Virus record (IMG/VR): IMGVR_UViG_3300017730_000044
Coordinates: 1 to 32,660 of that record
Strand: one strand, 5' to 3'
DNA length: 32,660 nucleotides
Source: a virus
Shown here: positions 8,227 to 16,012 of the stretch, one piece after another
How positions within the stretch are numbered: the stretch's first letter is position 1
How the letters are laid out: every line of letters begins with the position of its first letter
Position numbers and translations under genes: made by a program
Notes under the pieces: model-generated
What the model was told of the DNA's origin: nothing
The model's input: only the letters and a program-made list of their open reading frames with translations
Databases searched by the model: none

Positions 8227-11200
8227 TGAAAAATAAACGAATCATATATTGGGGTGGAACACATCAAACTACAATTCCTCGAATGGGGGCATGTGGTGAT
8301 GGAGTGGAAGTCAATCCTGCAGAGGGAGCTGGTGGAGGACCAGGAAAACCAGCAGCGTCAGCTTCAGCACCAGACGGGCCAGGATTATTTGATAAACTTA
8401 AAGGATTATTACCTGCATTAGCACTCGGAGCTTTAGCTATAGCTGCAATAGCTGGTGTGGCATTTATGTTAAAAAAGAATCGAGAGCCAGATGGTGGTCT
8501 TGATTTAGATTTTGATGCCAGTTTATCTGATGAGGAGAATTTCGCAAATCTTGGGCTTGATATACAAGGGGCAACATCTGTAGCCCGTGCAGGAAACGAT
8601 GGAAAACCTGGATTTGATTCTAATGGATTATCAATCCCACCTGCATTTGTTGGACAACAAGTAATAGATGAAGATGGTAATCTTTGGGTATATAAAGATC
8701 CACCAGGAATGTGGATTATGTTTGATGATGCAGAACCAAGATATATTAGTGATGGTGATGAAAATTTACCAATTTATGCACCTTATGTTGCAAATATAAC
8801 AGATGTTTTAAATCCTGTAACTATTACGGTTGATAAAACTTGGGCGGAAGCTTCATCAGAAATAGATAACCAAAAGAATTTTCACCCTACCCATCCATCT
8901 TGGAAAGTTTTATTTCCAAAGGATAAAGATTTATACACATATCTACAATTTGATGGAGATAAACAAAGTTTAACAATTAATTTTTCAAAGGATACTGAAA
9001 ATTATAAAGAATATCCTAACTCATTAGTTTATAAATTATATGAACCATTACCTGATGGAATAGAAAAGGGTGATTTAACATATGTGGTTAAGGAGATGGC
9101 ATCACCTTATACTGAAACGGTCGAGTTGGTAGATTTTGTAGAAGAAGATATAGATGCTGTATTATTGAGAAACCCTAAGTGGGATAATGAAACTCATCAA
9201 TCAAGTTATTTTAGTCCTCGTGATACTAAATTTAAAAATTATGATGAATTAGTTACGAGTGATTCTAACATAAAAGAAAAGATTGAAAATGAAATTATAA
9301 GTGGTAGTTTTATGGATAGCATAGAACTTTCAGGAATAGATTATAGAAGATGGGATAACTTTGTTCATTTTAGTTCGATTGAAGATAGACTTGTAAATTT
9401 TAAAACTAAATTACAAAAAATTGAATTATTTGAAAGTCAGAGTAAAAGTTTATTTGGTATATCTGGCTCATTAACATATACACAAACTTCAAGTTTATCA
9501 ACAAAAGTTAAAAAAATTAAAAATGAATTTACACCTTTTGAAAACTATATGTATTTTCAATCTTCATCTTATATATCAAGTTCTCTTGGAGAATTTTTTG
9601 ACAATACTTGGCCAAAGAATGGTGGAAGTGGAACTAAATTAAACGCATATAGTTTATATCCAGTTACATCATCTAAGGCAACATCTTGGTATAATGAACA
9701 AATAACATCAGCATCCCTTTTTGATAGAAATAATAGAAATAGATTATTGACTAATATACCAGACCACATTACAAATGATAATAGAAATGTAGCGTTTCAC
9801 ACTTTTATTAATATGGCTGGAGAGCACTTTGATGGTATATGGTCATACATAGAACAGATACCACAAATATATGATAGACGACAACCATTAAATGAGGGAC
9901 TATCTAAAGATTTAATTTATGCAGTTGGTAGGTCATTAGGGTTTTATTTAAATGACGGACAAGATTTAATTGAACTTCCAAAATTATATCTTGGTCAAGA
10001 GGCTACTGGTTCTGATGCTAGTGTTTTTAGCCAACATTCTTCTGTAGCACAAAAAGATATATCGAGAGAAATTTGGAAAAGAATGATAAACAATATGCCA
10101 TTCTTTTTAAAGACAAGAGGAACTCTGAGGTCGTTTAAAGGATTAATAAGTTGTTATGGTATACCATCAACAATATTAAGAGTTAAGGAGTATGGAGGAC
10201 CCGATCCAGCACCTGATGCACAGCCATCATATTTTATAGATAAAAATTTTACTAAGGCATTAGATTTTAAAGGTGAACAATATGTATTGACAACTTGGGC
10301 AAACGATACCAATAGTGGTAGAAAACCTGATACAATAGAATTTAGATTTCGTTCTCAAGCAGCAAGTGGTTCGTTTCAAACATTATTACAGGCAGGGGCA
10401 AATCCTGGTGGATTCGCTATAGGTATAAAGGAAGATACGAACTCATCAAGTGATAATTATGGACACGTCGCATTCAGACTTGCACATGGTTCGGATTCAA
10501 GTAAAGGTTATGCCGAACTTTCTTCATCATCACTTCCTGTTCATGACGGAGAATTTTATTCTGTAGCATTAACTCGTGTATCTTCAAGTGGTGCACAATT
10601 AAGTGTTGATACCACATCTCAAAGAATACAATACAGATTGATGGTTAAGAAGTATGACGAGGGTAGGAGTAAAATTTATTTAGATTCTGATGAAACTATG
10701 ATTGTAAATGGTGCGGTTAGTTCATCGTGGAATGGTTCGTTTACAGGAAACGAAACTGCTTATATTGGTGGGGCACCTGATAATTCGTTTGGTAATCAGA
10801 TGACTGGTTCTATGATGGAATTTCGTTATTGGAACACAGCTTTATCTGAATCTAACTTTGATAATCATGTAAGGTCACCAAAATCATTTAATGGAAATCA
10901 CCCATCTGCATCTTGGACAGATTTAGTATTACGATATTCGTTTGATGATAATAAAGCATTGAATAGTGATGGTGATATTCGTGATACAAGTGCAGACCAA
11001 TCTTATATTCAGTCAGGAAGTGCACAAGGATATACATCTGGTACATTACCACATTTCCGTTCAGTTGTAGACGAAGAACAGATGAGAATTCCTAACTTAG
11101 GCCCAAATAGACGAGTATCAAATAAGATTAGATTAGAAAATAGTAAATTAGTTTATGGTAATTTAAGTCATAACAAACGAGTTGAATTAAGTGCATACGA

Positions 11201-12188
11201 TACTGCAGCTTTAGATAGTAATAAGTTGGGAATTTATTTTTCACCAACTGATGTAATTAATGAAGATATTATTCGTTCTATAGCAGACTTAGATTTTGAC
11301 CAATACATAGGTGATCCTCGTGACCAATATAAATTAAGATATAGACAACTCGAAGATATAGGATTACAATATTGGCAAAAGTACTTATCACCAAATAATT
11401 TTTGGGATTATATAAGATTAATAAAATATTATGATACTTCTTTATTTGAACAACTAAGGTCATTTGTACCTGCAAGGGCCAGAGCAAATGTTGGTTTATT
11501 AATTGAACCAAATATACTTGAGAGAAAGAAAGAAGTTGTAGGTGAACCACCTAATTTTGATGATTTGTATATTGAAGGAGATGCAAACGCATTAACATAT
11601 TCTTCATCAGCCGTTCCTGAAGCATATGCAGTTTCAATGTCAGGATATGCAGTTACCATAAGTGGTTCATATCCAGTTTATCGAAGTGCGATAAGTATGT
11701 CGAGTTACATCAACCCAAGTGGTTCGTTTGATTCATACGAAGGTACAATTACAAGTTCATTTCACGAACCATCTAAATATATCTTAACTCAGTCAATCAA
11801 CTCGGATTATGGATATAAAATATATGATATCACAGTAGGTGGTCCTGCTCATGTATTTGAGGAAGCATTACAACCTACAATAACAGGTTCAAGAATATCT
11901 GAACATAATTATGAGTATAGGTTCTTCTATACATCTTCAAGAGATGCCTTAAAGGATCACGGATATACTTTTGATTCACAGAAAAATAATTTTCATTCTT
12001 CTTCTTTTCATAGAAGTGAAATACAAAGTGTGGGATATGATAATTCATACTTTAGATTGGCATACTTAGGATGTCAGCAAACAAAATATACTACTACGGA
12101 CAAAGAACCTCCAGTTTCTATAACTGTAACTTCACCAACAACATTGGTAACACAGGAACCTGGAGAATCTAAGTTAAAAGTAAAGTAA
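8226..12188 (+). CDS. Large baseplate wedge protein (gpI/gp7-like region) with inserted LamG-like domain
   Basis: 1320 residues, ATG overlapping the previous stop by one base (TAATG). The N-terminus is Gly/Ala/Pro-rich, then a hydrophobic helix at about 60-81. Residues about 520-655 resemble tail protein I / gp7-type wedge proteins, with SKDLIYAVGRSLGFYL and the RGT motif in FFLKTRGTLRSFKGLISCYG. Residues about 675-895 form a laminin-G/concanavalin-like beta-sandwich (ALDFKGEQYVLTTW; AYIGGAPDN; MMEFRYWNTALSESNF). Residues about 1020-1101 (DFDQYIGDPRDQYK; FVPARARANVGLLIEPNILE) are a segment I have seen in wedge proteins of marine T4-like phages. Its size and location after gp6 match T4 gp7. 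A glycan-binding role for the LamG part is inferred. The membrane-like helix is odd for a virion protein. Confidence 0.78.
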   Translation: MKNKRIIYWGGTHQTTIPRMGACGDGVEVNPAEGAGGGPGKPAASASAPDGPGLFDKLKGLLPALALGALAIAAIAGVAFMLKKNREPDGGLDLDFDASLSDEENFANLGLDIQGATSVARAGNDGKPGFDSNGLSIPPAFVGQQVIDEDGNLWVYKDPPGMWIMFDDAEPRYISDGDENLPIYAPYVANITDVLNPVTITVDKTWAEASSEIDNQKNFHPTHPSWKVLFPKDKDLYTYLQFDGDKQSLTINFSKDTENYKEYPNSLVYKLYEPLPDGIEKGDLTYVVKEMASPYTETVELVDFVEEDIDAVLLRNPKWDNETHQSSYFSPRDTKFKNYDELVTSDSNIKEKIENEIISGSFMDSIELSGIDYRRWDNFVHFSSIEDRLVNFKTKLQKIELFESQSKSLFGISGSLTYTQTSSLSTKVKKIKNEFTPFENYMYFQSSSYISSSLGEFFDNTWPKNGGSGTKLNAYSLYPVTSSKATSWYNEQITSASLFDRNNRNRLLTNIPDHITNDNRNVAFHTFINMAGEHFDGIWSYIEQIPQIYDRRQPLNEGLSKDLIYAVGRSLGFYLNDGQDLIELPKLYLGQEATGSDASVFSQHSSVAQKDISREIWKRMINNMPFFLKTRGTLRSFKGLISCYGIPSTILRVKEYGGPDPAPDAQPSYFIDKNFTKALDFKGEQYVLTTWANDTNSGRKPDTIEFRFRSQAASGSFQTLLQAGANPGGFAIGIKEDTNSSSDNYGHVAFRLAHGSDSSKGYAELSSSSLPVHDGEFYSVALTRVSSSGAQLSVDTTSQRIQYRLMVKKYDEGRSKIYLDSDETMIVNGAVSSSWNGSFTGNETAYIGGAPDNSFGNQMTGSMMEFRYWNTALSESNFDNHVRSPKSFNGNHPSASWTDLVLRYSFDDNKALNSDGDIRDTSADQSYIQSGSAQGYTSGTLPHFRSVVDEEQMRIPNLGPNRRVSNKIRLENSKLVYGNLSHNKRVELSAYDTAALDSNKLGIYFSPTDVINEDIIRSIADLDFDQYIGDPRDQYKLRYRQLEDIGLQYWQKYLSPNNFWDYIRLIKYYDTSLFEQLRSFVPARARANVGLLIEPNILERKKEVVGEPPNFDDLYIEGDANALTYSSSAVPEAYAVSMSGYAVTISGSYPVYRSAISMSSYINPSGSFDSYEGTITSSFHEPSKYILTQSINSDYGYKIYDITVGGPAHVFEEALQPTITGSRISEHNYEYRFFYTSSRDALKDHGYTFDSQKNNFHSSSFHRSEIQSVGYDNSYFRLAYLGCQQTKYTTTDKEPPVSITVTSPTTLVTQEPGESKLKVK

Positions 12189-12212
12189 AAATACGAAAAA
12201 TTAGAGTTTGAT

Positions 12213-12220
12213 ATATTTAT
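12213..12220 (+). promoter_or_regulatory. ATATTTAT box in the 12189-12306 gap
   Basis: ATATTTAT at the left of the longest intergenic gap (118 nt), 86 nt before the ATG at 12307. Placement at a transcription-unit boundary matches the other boxes. It is further from its gene than the rest, leaving a long leader that holds the inverted repeat at 12249-12266. Confidence 0.4.
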
Positions 12221-12248
12221 AGTTGAGAAAGTTTTATTCACGATTATA

Positions 12249-12266
12249 TTTAAACTCCAGTTTAAA
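12249..12266. repeat. Perfect 7-bp inverted repeat in leader of 12307 gene
   Basis: TTTAAAC, 4-nt loop TCCA, GTTTAAA. The stem is AT-rich and not followed by a T-run on either strand, so it is a poor intrinsic terminator. It could be an operator or a weak leader hairpin upstream of what may be an abundant virion protein. Confidence 0.4.
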
Positions 12267-12306
12267 AGAACAAAAACAATAAATTATCTTTATTTAGGAG
12301 ACAAAA

Positions 12307-12978
12307 ATGGGATTTCTAAACAACACAACGATTACAATCGATGCTATTCTAACCAAAAGAGGTAGAGAATTATTAGCTAGAGGTAGAAACGAATTTAAAG
12401 TAACAAAATTCGCATTAGCAGATGATGAGGTTGATTATCGTCTATGGGATACATCGCATCCAAACGGAACTAATTTTTATGGAGCTGTTATTGAAAACAT
12501 GCCAATATTAGAACCTGTACCAGATGAAACACAAGTATTAAAATATAAACTTGTTACCTTACCAAAGGAAACTTCAAGATTACCAATACTTGATGTTTCT
12601 ATTAGTTCACTAAACTTTACTTCGGGACTAGCAAGTGCAGAAATTGTTGCACCAGGAACATTAAACTCAACAGATGCAGAACAAGGGTATACATTTATCA
12701 TACACGATACATCGGTAGCTAAACTTGAAGTAAATCAAGCAGCACCAAGTCCTTCTGCACCATTAATTCCAGTCGCTTTAAGTGGTGATGAATTAACACA
12801 GAGTCAGAATACAACTGGTTTATCAGCAAAAATATTACCACAAACATTTACTACACCTACGAAGAAATCAACACAATTGACTATCGTGGGTAATCAGACA
12901 GGAGCAACAACTACGGTAACTGTTTCGGTCAACAAAACACAATTAGGAAGTCCGGCATCAGCAGCGGGTTCAATCTAA
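12307..12978 (+). CDS. Conserved phage virion protein
   Basis: 223 residues, strong TTTAGGAG before the ATG and a long leader with an upstream ATATTTAT box, features fitting a highly expressed gene. The N-terminus (TITIDAILTKRGRELLARGR; FALADDEVDYRLWD) matches a family of uncharacterised structural proteins I associate with marine T4-like phages. The rest alternates beta-like strands; the C-terminus (about 180-223) is Thr/Val-rich and could be a small Ig-like strand pair. It leads a run of three virion genes. Whether it belongs to baseplate, neck or fibre cannot be told. Confidence 0.8.
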   Translation: MGFLNNTTITIDAILTKRGRELLARGRNEFKVTKFALADDEVDYRLWDTSHPNGTNFYGAVIENMPILEPVPDETQVLKYKLVTLPKETSRLPILDVSISSLNFTSGLASAEIVAPGTLNSTDAEQGYTFIIHDTSVAKLEVNQAAPSPSAPLIPVALSGDELTQSQNTTGLSAKILPQTFTTPTKKSTQLTIVGNQTGATTTVTVSVNKTQLGSPASAAGSI

Positions 12979-13000
12979 AGAATTATACAAGGAGTTAGAA

Positions 13001-14047
13001 ATGGCATTATCAGGCGCATATAAAGCATTTAATGATGATAACGATATAGTAAAAAACATTAAAAGCGTAATCTCATCAGGAATATGGAGTACAGGAGCGA
13101 ATACTTTAACGGCCTTCTATACTCAATCCGCACAAAGTTCAAGTACTGGAAAGTATTTTTACGATGTATATAAAACAGACCATACCGATACTGAAAGAGA
13201 AGTTCAGTTTTCGATAACTTATGGTCATATACACGGAAGTGGTTCTTTAGGAACTGCGGGAGCCGCGACTGGTAATAGAGCATCAGCTGCGATACACGCA
13301 CAATTTGTTAATTTACTATTAGGACCTAATGTAGAAAAATTTACATATGGTGGTGATGTAACTTCAAAACATTTTTACGCATTATCTTTACGAAGAGCTC
13401 GTATGAGAGAAAAAGTAGATCCAGGAAATTGGGAACTACATTTAAGTGGTAGTGATGTAGCACTGCTACCAGGTACCGATTCACTTATTAAGTTAATTGA
13501 CGATAGTGGAGCAACAACCAATCCAACCACAGGAGTTGGTGGTCGAGTATTTAATGTTGTTAGTGGTTCAATATCCACTGGAACAGCAGCTACCAATTTA
13601 GCAGCAGCATCTCAACCGGGTGGTGGATACGGATTATTCTATCCTGATTTAGGACTCATCGTACTGAACGCTGACATACTACATGCGTCAGGTGGTATAG
13701 CAACAGTTACAGGTTCAAATACCGAAGGTGGTAATGTTAGTAAATTTTTCTCTATGATAGAAGGTGGTGGTAAATTCCAAGCCCGTAGAGAAGAAAGAAT
13801 ATCATCGACACATTATTTCTGTCGAGCAGGAAACAAAGAATTTAACTTTTCTAACAATCCAACATTCTTCACAGGTTCAACTGGTGAATTTACTCAACCT
13901 ACATACTTTAAAGATCCAAAGTCGTACATTACAACCGTAGGTCTTTATAATGATTCTAACGAACTTTTAGCAGTAGCCAAGTTGAGTAAACCCGTTCTTA
14001 AATCTTTTTCAAGGGAAGCTCTTATCAAAGTAAAGTTAGATTTCTAA
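13001..14047 (+). CDS. Virion structural protein A (shared C-terminal module)
   Basis: 348 residues with AAGGAG before the ATG. Gly/Ser/Thr-rich beta composition, with conserved-looking early segments (MALSGAYKAFNDDNDIVKN; VQFSITYGHIHGSGS). The last ~40 residues, TTVGLYNDSNELLAVAKLSK followed by an alternating hydrophobic end (KVKLDF), closely parallel the end of the next protein. The shared end looks like an attachment or assembly module. Family known to me only as phage structural protein of unknown position; the long gene run after gp6 places it in the baseplate/fibre group. Confidence 0.82.
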   Translation: MALSGAYKAFNDDNDIVKNIKSVISSGIWSTGANTLTAFYTQSAQSSSTGKYFYDVYKTDHTDTEREVQFSITYGHIHGSGSLGTAGAATGNRASAAIHAQFVNLLLGPNVEKFTYGGDVTSKHFYALSLRRARMREKVDPGNWELHLSGSDVALLPGTDSLIKLIDDSGATTNPTTGVGGRVFNVVSGSISTGTAATNLAAASQPGGGYGLFYPDLGLIVLNADILHASGGIATVTGSNTEGGNVSKFFSMIEGGGKFQARREERISSTHYFCRAGNKEFNFSNNPTFFTGSTGEFTQPTYFKDPKSYITTVGLYNDSNELLAVAKLSKPVLKSFSREALIKVKLDF

Positions 14048-14066
14048 TAGATAAGGAGCAAAACAT

Positions 14067-15152
14067 ATGTTAGGAAATGTCCATCCGCAAGACGTTTCAG
14101 TAGAACCATTCAAAGTCCATAAACGATTTCAATTTAGGACTGCCGATACAGGTAGTGGAGTTTATGCTTTAAAAGGAGTTAGTGGAAGTTTTCATAATTT
14201 CATGACAGGTTCTGCAAATTCTCAGAGCTTTGGTGTTTATAATTCCATATCTGAAAGTATGGACAAACCAAAATCTACTTGGTATAGCCTTGGAACATAT
14301 TACGAACTACCATTATATTATAGCATTAATCATTTGTATTATGAAAAATTTAGTGGTAATCCAAAATTACCACACATGAATGAACAACCACAACCATATC
14401 TGAGTTGGGGTCCCTCTAATAGAAACAAAATGAATAGAGAATTACACGACAGATGTTCAGTAATTTCGTTACCACAATCTTTAATCGGTGAAAGAATAAA
14501 ACCTGGTTCTGTAAAAATACTTGATGATTCTAAAGATATAACTTTAGATATAAGAGATGACGGAGATGGTAATTTATATGATTTTGCATTTAGTTCATCA
14601 TATGCATCACATAGGTCAGCAAGTTTCGATACGGGTGTTGGTATAACAGCACAAGGTAGTGGTAGTGTTGTCGGTAATGTATTTTATGATACTGGAATGG
14701 TAGTAATGACAAATACAGGTTCAAGTTATGTAAATGCATTTTTAGGATCAGGTACAGACGGATTTGAAATAGATTATAGAGCAACTCATACAATTTATCA
14801 ACACGAATATACTGTAATTGCACCAGCAGGTAGATTCAGTAATTCAAAAAATATAAGTGTTACACACCAAAGGAGTGGTAGTATAACCGTAAAAGAAGGG
14901 GCAAGTCCTCACTCTCTTTTTCCACCAGGAGATAATCCATCTGCAGCCGCAGGAAGCGGTTCGTTTAATAGTTCTTATGAGGCAACTGAATTTGTAAATT
15001 CTTTTGTAACTCATTCTCAGTTTGCACCCTATGTAACAACAATAGGTCTCTACAACGAAAATAATGAACTATTGGTGATTGGAAAAACATCAAGACCTAT
15101 AAGAAATGAACCAGATTTAGATATGTCATTTGTTTTACGATTTGATGTCTAA
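14067..15152 (+). CDS. Virion structural protein B (shared C-terminal module)
   Basis: 361 residues; ATG preceded by AAGGAG, 19 nt after the previous gene. N-terminal region (HPQDVSVEPFKVHKRFQFRT) and Ser/Gly/Tyr-rich beta body. C-terminus YVTTIGLYNENNELLVIGKT and the terminal VLRFDV align with the end of protein A, while the remainder does not align obviously, so the two are modular relatives rather than simple duplicates. Probably co-assembled with protein A. Function unknown. Confidence 0.82.
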   Translation: MLGNVHPQDVSVEPFKVHKRFQFRTADTGSGVYALKGVSGSFHNFMTGSANSQSFGVYNSISESMDKPKSTWYSLGTYYELPLYYSINHLYYEKFSGNPKLPHMNEQPQPYLSWGPSNRNKMNRELHDRCSVISLPQSLIGERIKPGSVKILDDSKDITLDIRDDGDGNLYDFAFSSSYASHRSASFDTGVGITAQGSGSVVGNVFYDTGMVVMTNTGSSYVNAFLGSGTDGFEIDYRATHTIYQHEYTVIAPAGRFSNSKNISVTHQRSGSITVKEGASPHSLFPPGDNPSAAAGSGSFNSSYEATEFVNSFVTHSQFAPYVTTIGLYNENNELLVIGKTSRPIRNEPDLDMSFVLRFDV

Positions 15153-15167
15153 TTCGCCATATATATA

Positions 15168-15175
15168 ATATTTAT
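15168..15175 (+). promoter_or_regulatory. ATATTTAT box upstream of 15216 gene
   Basis: Octamer inside an AT-only run in the 63-nt gap after the structural block, 40 nt before the ATG at 15216. It marks the start of the accessory cassette. Confidence 0.45.
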
Positions 15176-15187
15176 TATAGAATAAAA

Positions 15188-15202
15188 GAGACTGAAAGTC
15201 TC
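15188..15202 (+). promoter_or_regulatory. Short leader hairpin before the RBS of 15216 gene
   Basis: GAGACT, 3-nt loop GAA, AGTCTC: a perfect 6-bp stem ending 2 nt before the AGAAAGGAG ribosome binding site. It lies downstream of the ATATTTAT box, so would be at the 5' end of the transcript if that box is a promoter. A role in RNA stability or ribosome access is inferred. Confidence 0.4.
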
Positions 15203-15215
15203 AGAAAGGAGTAAT

Positions 15216-15596
15216 ATGATAGGATTACTCGAATTATTAGTAGGTATTGTATTGGGTATTGGTATTTCAGATGCATTAGATAGTGCTAAACCAATCTACC
15301 CAAATGATTCCACTAAAGTTAGTACAGAATATTATATAATTTATCAAGATAGATATTTTGGTAGAAGATATGGATATTCTTTGTTTAATGACTATTGGTG
15401 GCACACACCAAATAATTATCATTATGGATACCGCACTCAAAGAGGAACTGATGTTCCATTAAGAACTTGGGGTGGTACAAGTAAAGGTAGAAAAAGTGGT
15501 GAATATACCAAACCTAAAACTCGTAGAGACGGAGAGGGGGGTGGTAAAGGTCGACATCACGGAGGTAAAGGAAATAAAGGAAGAAAGAAAAACTAA
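15216..15596 (+). CDS. Small membrane protein with basic Gly-rich tail
   Basis: 126 residues, strong AAAGGAG. One hydrophobic helix at residues 2-20 (IGLLELLVGIVLGIGISDAL), then a Tyr/Trp-rich middle (about 38-72, with YFGRRYGYSLF and YWWHTPNNYHYGY) and a Lys/Arg/Gly-rich C-terminus from about 85 to the end. The helix could be a signal anchor. The tail is unlike the acidic or neutral virion proteins around it and could contact nucleic acid or acidic surfaces; this is a guess. No family recognised. First gene of the envelope-directed cassette. Confidence 0.72.
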   Translation: MIGLLELLVGIVLGIGISDALDSAKPIYPNDSTKVSTEYYIIYQDRYFGRRYGYSLFNDYWWHTPNNYHYGYRTQRGTDVPLRTWGGTSKGRKSGEYTKPKTRRDGEGGGKGRHHGGKGNKGRKKN

Positions 15597-15611
15597 AATA
15601 GGAGAATAATC

Positions 15612-15962
15612 GTGGACAACCAAACACAAGGTCTTGTCGAAGGGTTGATAGGACAATATGGTTGGTTATTTATTGTGGGTGTAATAACACTCATCTTTCA
15701 AAATACCATAAGAAAGGCAGTAGATGGTTTCATGGTCTTTTTGGGTAATGATTACAACGAAGATGATGTCGTAGAAGTTGATGGAGAACCAGGAAGAATA
15801 GTAAGAGTGAGTATGTGGAAAACCGTATTCTTTATCTATCATATAGTTGAGGGTAAAGTTGTCGGTGGTTCAAAGTTGGTAGTGGCAAATTCAAAGTTGA
15901 AAGATTTGAAAATAGAAAAACCATTAGCTAATCTTGATTTATCTAAATATTCAAAAAAATAG
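15612..15962 (+). CDS. Minimal MscS-like protein (one TM helix plus beta domain)
   Basis: 116 residues from a GTG start with AGGAG 8 nt upstream; no better start is near. One membrane helix (about 17-32, WLFIVGVITLIFQNTI) is followed by a region matching the MscS pore-helix end and beta domain: NDYNEDDVVEVDGEPGRIVR (46-65) parallels the MscS pattern of aromatic-x-x-G/E-D-x-V-x-V-x-G-x-x-G-x-V, and KLVVANSKL matches the iPNs-type strand. Full MscS has three helices and a C-terminal vestibule; here only the equivalent of TM3 and the beta ring remains. MscS forms heptameric tension-gated channels; whether this short form makes a pore, acts holin-like or alters the host channel is unknown. The family match is by eye and fairly convincing. 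Confidence 0.7.
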   Translation: MDNQTQGLVEGLIGQYGWLFIVGVITLIFQNTIRKAVDGFMVFLGNDYNEDDVVEVDGEPGRIVRVSMWKTVFFIYHIVEGKVVGGSKLVVANSKLKDLKIEKPLANLDLSKYSKK

Positions 15963-15969
15963 TATTGTG

Positions 15970-15977
15970 ATATTTAT
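15970..15977 (+). promoter_or_regulatory. ATATTTAT box upstream of 16013 gene
   Basis: Octamer 35 nt before the ATG at 16013, within the 50-nt gap after the MscS-like gene; GGAG lies between box and start. Suggests a separate promoter for the outer-membrane protein and following genes. Confidence 0.45.
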
Positions 15978-16012
15978 AATTGTTAAGTAACGCTAGCAAT
16001 ATGGAGATATAA

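Noticed and set aside
12249-12266. Intrinsic terminator
   Set aside because: Perfect stem but AT-only apart from one pair, and no T-run follows on either strand.
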